A stretch of DNA of 64,000 nt, taken from positions 4,836,001 through 4,900,000 of the forward strand of contig NZ_JASVWB010000002.1 in the NCBI RefSeq assembly GCF_030287445.1, given 5' to 3'. Origin of the DNA: Streptomyces sp. ALI-76-A. Lineage in GTDB: Bacteria > Actinomycetota > Actinomycetes > Streptomycetales > Streptomycetaceae. A program made the position numbers and the translations under genes. The notes under the pieces are model-generated. The model searched no databases and was not told the DNA's origin. It saw only the letters and a program-made list of their open reading frames with translations. Below are positions 25,919-34,850 of the stretch, in pieces; positions within the stretch are counted from its first letter, which is position 1, and the number at the start of each line of letters is the position of its first letter.

Positions 25919-25946
25919 AGCCCCTTGCGCTATTGCGCCAGGGGCT
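25919..25946 (+). promoter_or_regulatory. Hairpin in the purA leader
   Basis: agccccttgcgc and gcgccaggggct form a 12-bp stem with one G·T pair and a TATT loop. It lies 126 bp before the purA GTG and just after a possible -10 (tagcat near 25902-25907), so it would be at the very 5' end of the transcript. It could act as an mRNA-stabilising or attenuating structure. Confidence 0.5.
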
Positions 25947-26072
25947 TCGTCTATTCCGGGGCATCCGGTCCGACGGGTGGCGGCCGACGAAGGCCGCCGG
26001 TGTACGAGGCACGAACTGTGACGCGTACGCCTCCGACCTTGGACATGCCCCGCCCGGAAGGGGTGTACGCGC

Positions 26073-27356
26073 GTGCCCGCACTTGTGCTGCTCGGTGCTC
26101 AGTGGGGTGACGAAGGCAAGGGAAAGGCAACCGACCTGCTCGGTGGCTCGGTGGACTATGTGGTGCGCTACCAGGGCGGCAACAACGCCGGCCACACGGT
26201 AGTCGTGGGCGATCAGAAGTACGCCCTCCACCTCCTCCCTTCCGGAATCCTGTCCCCGGGGTGTACCCCGGTCATCGGTAATGGCGTCGTCGTCGATCCG
26301 TCGGTCCTGCTCTCCGAGCTGAGCGGACTGAACGAGCGTGGCGTCGACACCTCCAAGCTCCTCATCAGCGGCAACGCTCACATCATCACGCCGTACAACG
26401 TCACCGTCGACAAGGTGACGGAACGCTTCCTCGGAAAGCGCAAGATCGGCACCACCGGTCGCGGCATCGGTCCCACCTACGCGGACAAGATCAACCGGGT
26501 CGGCATCCGCGTCCAGGACCTGTACGACGAGTCGATCCTCACCCAGAAGGTGGAGGCGGCCCTCGACGTCAAGAACCAGATCCTCACCAAGCTCTACAAC
26601 CGGCGCGCCATCGCCGTCGACCAGGTGGTCGAGGAGCTGCTGGTGTACGCGGACAAGCTCGCCCCGTACGTCGCCGACACGGTCCTGGTGCTCAACCAGG
26701 CCCTGGAGCAGGACAAGGTTGTCCTCTTCGAGGGCGGGCAGGGCACGCTGCTGGACATCGACCACGGGACCTATCCCTTCGTCACGTCCAGCAACCCGAC
26801 CGCGGGCGGTGCCTGCACGGGTGCCGGTGTCGGTCCGACGAAGATCAGCCGGGTCATCGGCATCCTGAAGGCGTACACCACGCGCGTGGGCGCCGGCCCG
26901 TTCCCGACCGAGCTGTTCGACGAGGACGGCGAGGCGCTGCGCCGCATCGGCGGCGAGAAGGGCGTCACGACCGGCCGTGACCGTCGCTGCGGCTGGTTCG
27001 ACGCGGTCATCGCCCGGTACGCGACCCGTGTGAACGGCCTGACCGACTTCTTCCTCACCAAGCTGGACGTCCTGACCGGCTGGGAGCAGATCCCGGTCTG
27101 TGTGGCGTACGAGATCGACGGCGAGCGCGTCGAGGAACTCCCGTACTCGCAGTCCGACTTCCACCACGCGAAGCCGGTCTACGAGATGCTGCCGGGCTGG
27201 TCCGAGGACATCTCGAAGGCGAAGTCCTTCTCCGACCTGCCGAAGAACGCCCAGGACTACGTCAAGGCGCTGGAGGAGATGTCCGGCGCCCCGATCTCCG
27301 CGATCGGCGTGGGCCCCGGCCGGAACGAGACGATCGAGATCAACTCGTTCGTCTAG
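26073..27356 (+). CDS. purA: Adenylosuccinate synthetase
   Basis: 427 residues, normal length. It makes adenylosuccinate from IMP, aspartate and GTP in AMP synthesis. [19 protein letters not shown] is the N-terminal P-loop-like signature, [11 protein letters not shown] matches the IMP-binding signature, and [20 protein letters not shown] and [14 protein letters not shown] are conserved. GTG 26073 is the start. A hairpin lies in the leader (25919-25946) and a strong terminator follows the stop (27384-27418), so the gene is monocistronic. Confidence 0.97.
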   Translation: MPALVLLGAQWGDEGKGKATDLLGGSVDYVVRYQGGNNAGHTVVVGDQKYALHLLPSGILSPGCTPVIGNGVVVDPSVLLSELSGLNERGVDTSKLLISGNAHIITPYNVTVDKVTERFLGKRKIGTTGRGIGPTYADKINRVGIRVQDLYDESILTQKVEAALDVKNQILTKLYNRRAIAVDQVVEELLVYADKLAPYVADTVLVLNQALEQDKVVLFEGGQGTLLDIDHGTYPFVTSSNPTAGGACTGAGVGPTKISRVIGILKAYTTRVGAGPFPTELFDEDGEALRRIGGEKGVTTGRDRRCGWFDAVIARYATRVNGLTDFFLTKLDVLTGWEQIPVCVAYEIDGERVEELPYSQSDFHHAKPVYEMLPGWSEDISKAKSFSDLPKNAQDYVKALEEMSGAPISAIGVGPGRNETIEINSFV

Positions 27357-27383
27357 TACGGCGGTTCAGCAGGGCTCTCACAC

Positions 27384-27418
27384 GTGTGCCCCCGTCCGGA
27401 ACCCGGACGGGGGCACAC
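27384..27418 (+). terminator. Strong terminator hairpin after purA
   Basis: Perfect 16-bp stem (27384-27399 with 27403-27418) and a 3-base loop, 28 bp after the stop. One of the most stable stems in the window. Confidence 0.9.
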
Positions 27419-27536
27419 GCCTGTGAAGCCGGACGAGGCCACGAACGGTCACGAACGTGTATGTACCAACCGTATTTGTCGGGCATAGCCTGAAGCCCAG
27501 CCACACACGTGCGTCGACCAGAAGAAGGTGAGTGCG

Positions 27537-27830
27537 ATGCGCGTACTGCTCAAGGCGTCGATGGACACGGAGAAGGCCAACGAGGCCATCCGGAACGGGA
27601 CCCTGGGGAAGCTGATCCAGGAGGCGGTGGAACAGATCAAGCCCGAAGCGGCCTACTTCACCACCGAGAACGGTCAGCGCACCGCCTTCCTGTTCTTCGA
27701 CATGCAGGACAGCTCCCAGATGCCGGTGATCAGTGAGCCCTTCTTCCTCAACCTGGGTGCCAAGATCTCCTACACCCCGGTGATGAACATGGAGGACGTG
27801 CAGAAGGGGCTGTCCCAGCTGGGCCGCTGA
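27537..27830 (+). CDS. Small conserved cytosolic protein, unrecognised
   Basis: 97 residues from ATG 27537, with GAAGAAGG 8-9 bases upstream; a GTG three codons earlier is less well placed. The sequence (MRVLLKASMDTEKANEAIRN, then AAYFTTENGQRTAFLFFDMQ and INMEDVQKGL-like end) has the alternating beta/alpha pattern of small ferredoxin-like dimeric proteins. I do not recognise a named family. It ends 3 bp before the stop of the convergent gene at 27834. Its promoter region holds only an ATAGCC-like -10 at about 27484. Confidence 0.75.
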   Translation: MRVLLKASMDTEKANEAIRNGTLGKLIQEAVEQIKPEAAYFTTENGQRTAFLFFDMQDSSQMPVISEPFFLNLGAKISYTPVMNMEDVQKGLSQLGR

Positions 27831-27833
27831 CCC

Positions 27834-28484
27834 TCAGCTGAAGATGATCATCGACCCCTGCGCCAGACTCCGCGTCGCCGCCGCGTGCAGCCCCAGCCAC
27901 ACGTGGCGCTCACGGGCGAAGGGGCTGGGATCGTAGGGAGCCGGTACGGCGGGCTCCTCCAGTTCCGTGGGAGCGGCCGGCGGTTCGGGCGGCGCCGGCG
28001 GATTGGCCGGATCGATGCCGATGGTCTGGGCCACGAACTCCAGCTCCCGCAGCAGGGTCTGGGAGGAGCCCAACGGCCCGCCCCCGGCGAGGAGATCGTC
28101 GTTGGCGAGAGGGTGCGGGAAGTCCACGGGGACGTACGCGCCCGCGTGGTCGTAGTGCCAGACCAGGTGCGACTGCTGGGCCGTCGCCTCGAACATCTCC
28201 AGCAACTGCTCGTAGTCGCCGCCCAGTTCGTCCACGGGTGTCACGGGCAGGCCGCACACCTGGAGCAGATAGGCGCGGCGCAGGAAGTGCAGCGCGTCGT
28301 AGTCGAAGCCGGCCACCGGGGCGACGTCGCCGGACAGGCCCGGCATGTACTGGTACACCGGCACCGGCGGCAGTCCGGCCTCGGCGAGCACCTTGTTGTA
28401 TTGCGCGAGTTCCTCGGCGAACGGGTTGTCCGGGGTGTGGCACAACACGTCGACGAGCGGCACCAGCCACAGGTCACAGGCCAA
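27834..28484 (-). CDS. Conserved actinobacterial protein of unknown function
   Basis: 216 residues from TTG 28484, chosen because GAGGAG lies 7 bases upstream; a GTG at 28502 overlaps that site and is less likely. The sequence begins LACDLWLVPLVDVLCHTPDN and continues YQYMPGLSGDVAPVAGFDYD and LRRAYLLQVCGLPVTPVDEL, with conserved acidic and aromatic residues. A Pro-rich linker (PANPPAPPEPPAAPTELEEP) separates the C-terminal ~40 residues. No signal peptide or membrane segment is apparent. No family recognised. Convergent with the small gene ending at 27830. Confidence 0.75.
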   Translation of the reverse strand: MACDLWLVPLVDVLCHTPDNPFAEELAQYNKVLAEAGLPPVPVYQYMPGLSGDVAPVAGFDYDALHFLRRAYLLQVCGLPVTPVDELGGDYEQLLEMFEATAQQSHLVWHYDHAGAYVPVDFPHPLANDDLLAGGGPLGSSQTLLRELEFVAQTIGIDPANPPAPPEPPAAPTELEEPAVPAPYDPSPFARERHVWLGLHAAATRSLAQGSMIIFS

Positions 28485-28599
28485 AAGACAGCTCCTCGTC
28501 ACTCGCGGCGCACGGCATGGGTCGCACGGTGGTCAAGGCAGGGTAATCGGTACGGCACCCGGTCGGCTCCCCCTCTGCGTGGACCCGCCCGGACACGCT

Positions 28600-28785
28600 G
28601 CGCACCCGACGCGCCCCGCCGGCAACGGCCCGGCGCGCCCGGACACAGGGCACCCGGACGCGCCCGCCCCGCCGTGCCCGGCACCGGACACCCGACGCGC
28701 TCGCTCCGACGGCCCTGCCTCGACCGACCCGACGCGCCCTGCCCCGGCCGCCTCGTGCAGATCCCTTACCCGGACGCGCCCCGCT
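28600..28785. repeat. Dispersed acccgacgcgcc-type repeats at the end of the GntR gene
   Basis: Five near-copies of acccg(g)acgcgcc occur at about 28604, 28652, 28690, 28727 and 28769, spaced 37-48 bp apart in very GC-rich, apparently noncoding DNA (28485-28765). The last copy runs into the 3' end of the GntR gene. No gene is seen in this gap. Confidence 0.65.
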
Positions 28786-29542
28786 CACCCGGACCCCGGG
28801 GGGATCCGTCGGGTTTCCGGCCGCCCGGGTTCTGGACCGCTCCGCCGACCGGCCCCAGCTGTTCGATCAGGCTCAGGGAGTGTGTGTTGTACGCGGCGAC
28901 GATCGAGCGGGCGGTCGCGGTGTCCCGCTGGGCGAGGGCGTCCACCAGTTCGCTGTGCCCGGACCACAGCCGGCCGCGCAGATCGGTCTGCCGGCGCAGG
29001 TGCTGCACGGTGCACACCCAGGTCTGCACGCGGAGCCGGTTCAGGAAGTCGGCGAGGTAGGGGTTGCCGAACAGGGAGCTCAGCTCGCGCCAGAAACGCA
29101 GGTCGTAGCCGATCAGGATGGTCAGGTCACCGGCACCGGCGGCCCGCTGCGCCTCCTCGCCCCGCCGCCGTACTCCCGCGACGACGGCCGCGGTACGGGG
29201 GTCGTCGAGGTTTTGGTAGCCCTTGTGGCCGTTGTCGAGCGCCTGGAACATCCCGTCGGTGACCAGGCTGCGGGCCTCGATCATGCCCCGGAAGTCCTCG
29301 ACCGAGTACTCGTGCACCCGGAAGCCCCGGTGCTGGTCGGCCTCGAGGAGTCCCTGCGCGGAGAGGTCGACCAGCGCCTCGCGGACCGGAGTCGCGGAGA
29401 CGCCGTACTGCTCGGCGATCTCCTTCACCGTGAACTCCTGCCCTGCCTGGAGCCGCCCGGCCAGTACCTCGTCGCGAAGCGCGTCGGCGATCTGCTGCCG
29501 CAGGGTGCTGCGGGTCACGGCGCCGGTGCCGCTACTGGGCAT
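28766..29542 (-). CDS. GntR/FadR-family transcriptional regulator
   Basis: 258 residues from ATG 29542; the frame extends upstream without domain support. The winged helix LRQQIADALRDEVLAGRLQA, then FTVKEIAEQYGVSATPVREA, is unambiguous, and the C-terminal all-helical FCD-like domain (IEARSLVTDGMFQALD, LRFWRELSSLFGNPYLADF) places it in the FadR subgroup. The last ~25 residues (Gly/Arg-rich) are probably unconserved. GTATAC and cacgtacgtg (29580-29589) upstream could be an autoregulatory site. The aminotransferase at 29729 is upstream on the same strand, a possible target. Confidence 0.88.
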   Translation of the reverse strand: MPSSGTGAVTRSTLRQQIADALRDEVLAGRLQAGQEFTVKEIAEQYGVSATPVREALVDLSAQGLLEADQHRGFRVHEYSVEDFRGMIEARSLVTDGMFQALDNGHKGYQNLDDPRTAAVVAGVRRRGEEAQRAAGAGDLTILIGYDLRFWRELSSLFGNPYLADFLNRLRVQTWVCTVQHLRRQTDLRGRLWSGHSELVDALAQRDTATARSIVAAYNTHSLSLIEQLGPVGGAVQNPGGRKPDGSPRGPGERGASG

Positions 29543-29728
29543 GGTCCTGACGTCTCCCTCGTCGCGTTCGAATGGCGTGCACGTACGTGTATACGAGCAC
29601 GCCACCTTACGCGTTCGAGTCTCCCGGTACCCGATCGTCACGCCCGCCTCCGACCGGTGTCCGCGACGGCGCCCGCCGTGGCGTCACCACGGCCCGGCAC
29701 CCCGCTCACCACCGGGTCGGCCCACCGG

Positions 29729-31084
29729 TCAGCGGGTGTACTCGTCCGCCACCGACAGCGCCGCGTCCAGCACCGCCAGCCCTTCCTTCAGCTCCGCCTC
29801 GCCCACGTTGCACGGCGGCACGACATGCGTCCGGTTCATGTTGATGAACGGCCACAGGCCGCCCGCCTTCGCGGCGGAGCCGAACGCGGCCATCGGCGCG
29901 TTCGCCTCACCCGCCGCGTTGTACGGCACGAGCGGCTCCCGGGTCTCCCGGTCCCGCACCAGCTCCAGGGCCCAGAACATCCCGACACCGCGCACCTCGC
30001 CCACCGACGGATGCCGCTCGGCCAGCTCCCGCAGCGCGGGTCCGACGATGTCCGCCCCGAGCCGGGCCGCGTTCTCGACGACCCCCTCCTCGGCCATCAC
30101 GCCGATCGTCGCGACCGCCGCCGCGCACGCCAGCGGATGCCCCGAGTACGTCAGCCCGCCCGGGTACGGCCGCTTCGCGAACGTCTCCGCGATCGCCCCG
30201 GAGACGGCGACCCCGCCGAGCGGCACGTACCCGGAGTTCACGCCCTTGGCGAAGGTCATCAGGTCCGGTACGACGTCGAACAGGTCGGCCGCGAACCACT
30301 CACCGGTCCGCCCGAACCCGGCCATCACCTCGTCCAGGACGAAGACGATCCCGTACTTGTCGCAGATCTCGCGGACCCCGGCGAGATAGCCGGGCGGCGG
30401 GACCATGATCCCGGCCGTCCCCGGGATCGTCTCCAGGATGACCGCGGCGACCGTCGCCGGGCCCTCGAAGGCGATCGTCGTCTCCAGGTGCTCCAGCGCC
30501 CGCGCGCACTCCTGCTCCTCGGTCTCGGCGTAGAAGCGGGAGCGGTACAGGTAGGGCGCCCAGAAGTGCACGACCCCGGCCGCGGCGCCGTCGGAGGCCC
30601 AGCGGCGCGGGTCGCCGGTGATGTTCACGGCCTGCTGCGTACCGCCGTGGTAGGAGCGGTACGTCGACAGCACCTTCGGGCGCCCGGTGTGCAGCCGTGC
30701 CATCCGCACGGCGTGCTCCACGGCGTCGGCCCCGCCGTTGGTGAAGAAGATCTTGTCCAGGTCGCCGGGTGTCCGCTCGGCGATCAGCCGTGCCGCCTCC
30801 GACCGCGCCTCGATCGCGAACGCGGGCGCGAACGTGGTCATGCGCGCGGCCTGTTCCTGTATCGCCGCGACGACCTTCGGGTGCTGGTAGCCGATGTTCG
30901 TGTAGACGAGCCCGCTGGAGAAGTCGAGGTACCGCTTGCCGTCGTAGTCCCAGAAGTACGGCCCCTCGGCGCCGGCGACGGCGAGCGGGTCGATGAGCTC
31001 CTGGGCGGACCAGGAGTGGAACACGTGCGCACGGTCGGCGGCCTTCACGGCGGCGCCGGCCTCGGGGTCTGGCTGAGGGGTCAT
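29729..31084 (-). CDS. Class III pyridoxal-phosphate aminotransferase
   Basis: 451 residues from ATG 31084. Class III (omega-amino acid/taurine-type) transaminase fold: YFWDYDGKRYLDFSSGLV near residue 50, FFTNGGADAVEHAVRMAR, VFVLDEVMAGFGRTGEWFA with the cofactor Asp, and MTFAKGVNSGYVPLGGV with the PLP lysine at residue 280. The substrate cannot be assigned; relatives use beta-alanine, taurine, GABA or polyamines. It is divergent from the DJ-1/PfpI-MarR pair (176 bp between starts), and the CCTGTC half-sites there may also act on its promoter. Confidence 0.88.
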   Translation of the reverse strand: MTPQPDPEAGAAVKAADRAHVFHSWSAQELIDPLAVAGAEGPYFWDYDGKRYLDFSSGLVYTNIGYQHPKVVAAIQEQAARMTTFAPAFAIEARSEAARLIAERTPGDLDKIFFTNGGADAVEHAVRMARLHTGRPKVLSTYRSYHGGTQQAVNITGDPRRWASDGAAAGVVHFWAPYLYRSRFYAETEEQECARALEHLETTIAFEGPATVAAVILETIPGTAGIMVPPPGYLAGVREICDKYGIVFVLDEVMAGFGRTGEWFAADLFDVVPDLMTFAKGVNSGYVPLGGVAVSGAIAETFAKRPYPGGLTYSGHPLACAAAVATIGVMAEEGVVENAARLGADIVGPALRELAERHPSVGEVRGVGMFWALELVRDRETREPLVPYNAAGEANAPMAAFGSAAKAGGLWPFINMNRTHVVPPCNVGEAELKEGLAVLDAALSVADEYTR

Positions 31085-31187
31085 GGGCCGAGGGTAGGGG
31101 CCCGCGACACGGAGTCGGTATCGGCGTCCTGTCTGTGGACGGGGACTTTCCGCGACAGGTTGTCGAAGGAGGAGCCGCGATGATGCA

Positions 31188-31216
31188 TTGACAGTCTCCT
31201 GTCTAAATGACAGGAT
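31188..31216 (+). promoter_or_regulatory. Promoter of the DJ-1/MarR pair with overlapping inverted repeat
   Basis: TTGACA (31188-31193) and CAGGAT (31211-31216) are spaced by 17 bp, close to consensus. Between and over the -10 lies the perfect inverted repeat CCTGTC-N5-GACAGG (31198-31214), a good MarR operator candidate. Further CCTGTC/GACAGG half-sites occur upstream, near 31128 and 31154. Confidence 0.7.
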
Positions 31217-31260
31217 GTTGTCATCGTTGACGGTCGGTGGAACGGTCCCAGGAGGCACCC

Positions 31261-31869
31261 ATGAGCCGCAAGCCCGTGCATCTCGCCGTGTACGACACCT
31301 ACGCCGACTGGGAGACCGGTCACGCGACGGCCTACCTGGCCCGCGCCGGGTACGAGGTCCGGACGGTGGGGCCCACCCGGGAGCCGGTGGTCAGCATCGG
31401 CGGTCTGCGCGTCCAGCCCGACCTGGCCCTGGACGACGTGGACCCGGACGGCAGCGCCCTGCTGATCCTCCCCGGCGCCGACCTGTGGGACGTGTCCGAC
31501 GACCTCGCCCCCTTCGCCCGCCGGGCCCGCGCCTTCCTGGACGCCGGTGTGCCGGTCGCCGCGATCTGCGGGGCCACCGCCGGGCTCGCCCGGGAGGGCC
31601 TGCTCGACGACCGGGAGCACACCAGCGCGGTCTCCTTCTACCTGGCCGCGACCGGCTACGGCGGCGGCGAGCGGTACGTCGACACGGACGCCGTGACCGA
31701 CCGCGGCCTGGTCACCGCCGGTCCCACCGAGCCCGTCGCCTTCGCCCGGGAGGTCCTCCGGCTCCTCGGGGTGTACGAGGGCGAGGTGCTGGACGCCTGG
31801 TACCGGCTGTTCCACGACTCCGACCCGGAGGCGTACGCCGTACTGGAGAAGGCGGAGACGGGGCGGTGA
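31261..31869 (+). CDS. DJ-1/PfpI family protein
   Basis: 202 residues from ATG 31261 (AGGAGG upstream). DJ-1/PfpI fold with the nucleophile elbow VAAICGATAGLAREG, Cys103, preceded by LLILPGADLWDV. Members include chaperones, glyoxalases and amidase-like enzymes; a distinct activity cannot be chosen, though the GADLW variant with a tightly coupled MarR gene is found in stress-response pairs. The stop overlaps the MarR start (GTGA), so they are co-translated. Confidence 0.88.
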   Translation: MSRKPVHLAVYDTYADWETGHATAYLARAGYEVRTVGPTREPVVSIGGLRVQPDLALDDVDPDGSALLILPGADLWDVSDDLAPFARRARAFLDAGVPVAAICGATAGLAREGLLDDREHTSAVSFYLAATGYGGGERYVDTDAVTDRGLVTAGPTEPVAFAREVLRLLGVYEGEVLDAWYRLFHDSDPEAYAVLEKAETGR

Positions 31870-32327
31870 GCCGGGAGCGGCAGGACCTGCTCAGCCGCAG
31901 CGCGCTCGGGGTCTTCCGGCTGAACGGCCAGTTCCTCGCGGTCGCCGAGGAACTGGCGAAGCCCGCCGGGCTGACCGCCGCCTGGTGGCAGGTGCTCGGC
32001 GCGGTGCTCGGCGAGCCGCTGCCGGTGTCCGGCATCGCCCGCGCGATGGGCATCACCCGGCAGAGCGTGCAGCGCGTCGCCGACCTGCTGGTGGACAAGG
32101 GCCTGGCCGAGTACCGGGCCAACCCGGCGCACCGGCGGGCCAAGCTCCTCGCGCCCACGGCGGACGGACGGGCGGCCGTCGCCCGCGTCGACCCCGGGCA
32201 CGCGGCCTTCGCCGACCGGCTGGCGCGGGCGTACGGGGACGACACCGCACTCGCGGACGCCGTACGGGTCCTGGAACGGCTGTCCCAGGTGCTCGAACAG
32301 GTGGGCCCGCCTGTTACGGAACCGTAG
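31866..32327 (+). CDS. MarR-family transcriptional regulator
   Basis: 153 residues from GTG 31866 (4-bp overlap with the DJ-1 gene). The winged-helix region is GEPLPVSGIARAMGITRQSV then VADLLVDKGLAEYRANPAHR, typical of MarR. It likely represses its own operon via the CCTGTC-N5-GACAGG repeat over the promoter at 31188-31216. MarR proteins respond to phenolic or electrophilic ligands or oxidation; no cysteine-based switch is evident in the sequence. Confidence 0.9.
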   Translation: MSRERQDLLSRSALGVFRLNGQFLAVAEELAKPAGLTAAWWQVLGAVLGEPLPVSGIARAMGITRQSVQRVADLLVDKGLAEYRANPAHRRAKLLAPTADGRAAVARVDPGHAAFADRLARAYGDDTALADAVRVLERLSQVLEQVGPPVTEP

Positions 32328-32405
32328 ACAGGGCCCGACTCGCCGCGCACCGGCCCCGCACTATCCTCGGTCTGTTGCTCACGGGCGGGGGGAAGGCGGC
32401 GGGCG

Positions 32406-34784
32406 ATGGAGAAACTGGGGCTCGGGGACCCACAACGGATCGGTTCGTACCGGCTGCTGGCGCGGCTCGGCGCCGGCGGGATGGGCCAGGTGTACGTCGC
32501 CCGGTCCGACCGGGGGCGCACGGTCGCCGTCAAACTCGTACGGGAGGAACTGGCCGCGCAGGACGAGTTCCGGGCCCGCTTCCGGCAGGAGGTGCGGGCC
32601 GCGCGGCAGGTCGGCGGGTACTGGACGGCGCCGGTGCTGGACGCGGACACCGAGGCCCCGGTGCCGTGGGTGGCCACGGGGTACGTCGCCGGGCCCAGCC
32701 TCCAGCAGATCGTCGGCCACGACCACGGCGCCCTGCCCGAACGCACGGTCCGCATCCTCGCGGTCGGGCTCGCGCACGCGCTGAAGGACGTCCACGCCGC
32801 CGGGATCGTCCACCGCGACCTCAAGCCGTCCAACGTGCTGCTGACCATCGACGGCCCCCGGGTCATCGACTTCGGCATCGCGCGGGCCCTGGAGACGGTC
32901 ACCGACGGGGGCCTCACCAGGACCGGCGCGCTGGTCGGCTCGCCGGGGTTCATGGCCCCGGAGCAGGTGCGGGGGGACCGGATCACCCCTGCCTGCGACG
33001 TCTTCTGCCTCGGCTCGGTGCTGGCCTACGCCGCCACGGGCAAGCTCCCCTTCGGCACCGCCAACAGCGGTGTGCACGCCCTGATGTTCCGCATCGCCCA
33101 GGAGGAACCCGACCTGGCGGGCGTCCCCGAGAGCATCGCCGATCTCGTCCGCGAATGTCTGCGGAAGGTCCCCGAAGCCCGGCCGACGCTCGACAGCATC
33201 CTTCAGCGCACGGGCGCCGAGGACACCGTCGCCGGGGGACGATCGCGGGATCCGTGGCTGCCGGGCGAACTGGTGGCCCAACTGGGGCGGCACGCGGTGC
33301 GGTTGCTGGACACGGAGGATCCGGAGGGGGCGGGGACCGGGGCGGGCCCGGGCGCGGGGACGTCACAGGCGGCCGCGGCCGGTCAGCCAGGTTCCGCCGG
33401 GCGGCCGCCGGCCGAGGCGCGGACCCCTGTCCCGGCGCAGGCGGACGGCCCACACGGCGCCGGGCAGGCGGGCGCCGGACAGGCGGGCGCCACCGGCCTC
33501 CCGGGCGACGCCTCCGGAGGGCCGGCCGGCGGGGCGGCAGGACCCGCGCCCGGACCTTCGCACGGCGCCTCGCCCGGCACCGACGCCGTGAGGGGCCCGG
33601 CTCCCGGCGCCCCCGCCGCCCTCGGGGTCACGCCGGGTGCCGCCCCCGGACCTTCCTCCGCCGCCGCGGGCCCCCTCCCGGGGCCCGGGCTCGCCGCCTC
33701 GCCCGAGCACGGCGCCGCCGGTGACGAGTCCGCCCCCGCCATGCCTCCCGGTCCGCCCGTGCCGGGGCAGCCGGGCAGCGGGGCGCGGACGGACCACCTG
33801 CCGACGGTCGTCGCCGGGCAGGGCGTCCAGACACCTCCGCCGGGAAGCGCGGGAGGCGCGGGACGCCCGGGAGACCCCAAAGGTCCGGGCGGCCCCGGAC
33901 ACCCCGGCGCCCCGCCCTCGCCCCCGACCCCCACCGCCTTCGCCGACGGCGCTCCGGGCAGCGCGCCCGCCCATCCCGCCTACGGCTACCCGCAGCAACA
34001 CCCGCAGCCCTCGGCGTACGGCCACCCGCGGCAGCCCGGCGCCTGGCCGACCGGCCCCGGTGCGCAGGGCACCACCCCGCCGTACCAACAGCACGGCACC
34101 GCCTCGCCGTACGTCCAGTACGACGGCCCGGGCCGGACGCCGCCCTACGGCCCGCCCACCGTCCTCGCCCCGCCCTACGGCCCCACCGCCCCGCAGGACC
34201 CCCGGAGGAACTCCCGCTCCACCGCCGTACTCGTGCTCGTCGCCCTGGTCGTCGCGCTGCTCGCCGGCGGCTCGGTCTTCGCCGTGATGAACGGCGGCGG
34301 CGAGGACCAGGCGGACGGCACGTCCGGTCCGTCCCCCTCCGTGTCCGCCTCCACGACCCCGGGCCCGCCCACGCCCGACCCGACGACTCCCGGCCCCTCG
34401 CCGTCGACCACCTCCGCACCGCCGGCGGACGGCGCGATCCCGGCCGGCTACCTGGGCACCTGGGCCGCCACCATCGACAACGCAGACGGCCGCCACACCC
34501 GCTCCCTCACCCTCCAGCAGGGCGAGGCGGGCGACGCGGTGCTGTCCCTCGTCGCCGACGGGCCCACCGCCGACGGCACCTACCACTGCGTGTTCCAGGC
34601 CGAGTTGGTCGACGTGGCGGACGGGTCGGGGGCGTTGCGGATCGGCCCGTCCACCGTGACGGACGGTCAGCCCCGTTCGTCCTGTTCACCGGGCGCGGCG
34701 AGCGAGGTCACCCTGCTGCCGGACGGCAGCCTCCAGCGCACCAACACCGGCACGGACGAGAAGCTCACGTACACCCGGCGGTGA
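32406..34784 (+). CDS. Ser/Thr protein kinase, transmembrane, with Pro/Gly-rich linker and extracytoplasmic domain
   Basis: 792 residues. The kinase domain (residues ~13-275) has P-loop LGAGGMGQVYVARS (22-29), invariant Lys43, HRDLKPSN with catalytic Asp138, DFG at 155-157 and FMAPEQVRG. A very long (~330 residues) Pro/Gly/Ala-rich linker follows, then one membrane segment at ~604-628 (VLVLVALVVALLAGGSVFAV) and an external ~140-residue C-terminal domain with no PASTA repeats (GYLGTWAATIDNADGRHTRS). It faces the convergent SLATT-like gene 66 bp downstream. Ligand and substrates are unknown. Confidence 0.92.
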   Translation: MEKLGLGDPQRIGSYRLLARLGAGGMGQVYVARSDRGRTVAVKLVREELAAQDEFRARFRQEVRAARQVGGYWTAPVLDADTEAPVPWVATGYVAGPSLQQIVGHDHGALPERTVRILAVGLAHALKDVHAAGIVHRDLKPSNVLLTIDGPRVIDFGIARALETVTDGGLTRTGALVGSPGFMAPEQVRGDRITPACDVFCLGSVLAYAATGKLPFGTANSGVHALMFRIAQEEPDLAGVPESIADLVRECLRKVPEARPTLDSILQRTGAEDTVAGGRSRDPWLPGELVAQLGRHAVRLLDTEDPEGAGTGAGPGAGTSQAAAAGQPGSAGRPPAEARTPVPAQADGPHGAGQAGAGQAGATGLPGDASGGPAGGAAGPAPGPSHGASPGTDAVRGPAPGAPAALGVTPGAAPGPSSAAAGPLPGPGLAASPEHGAAGDESAPAMPPGPPVPGQPGSGARTDHLPTVVAGQGVQTPPPGSAGGAGRPGDPKGPGGPGHPGAPPSPPTPTAFADGAPGSAPAHPAYGYPQQHPQPSAYGHPRQPGAWPTGPGAQGTTPPYQQHGTASPYVQYDGPGRTPPYGPPTVLAPPYGPTAPQDPRRNSRSTAVLVLVALVVALLAGGSVFAVMNGGGEDQADGTSGPSPSVSASTTPGPPTPDPTTPGPSPSTTSAPPADGAIPAGYLGTWAATIDNADGRHTRSLTLQQGEAGDAVLSLVADGPTADGTYHCVFQAELVDVADGSGALRIGPSTVTDGQPRSSCSPGAASEVTLLPDGSLQRTNTGTDEKLTYTRR

Positions 34785-34850
34785 CCGAGGCGCGCGGTCG
34801 GCGGTCCACCACCCGTCACCCGGGGGCCTCGACGCCGACACCCGCCCCGG

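Noticed and set aside
25912..26202. Short open frame in the purA leader
   Set aside because: It overlaps the hairpin and the purA start in another frame, without ribosome site or protein character.
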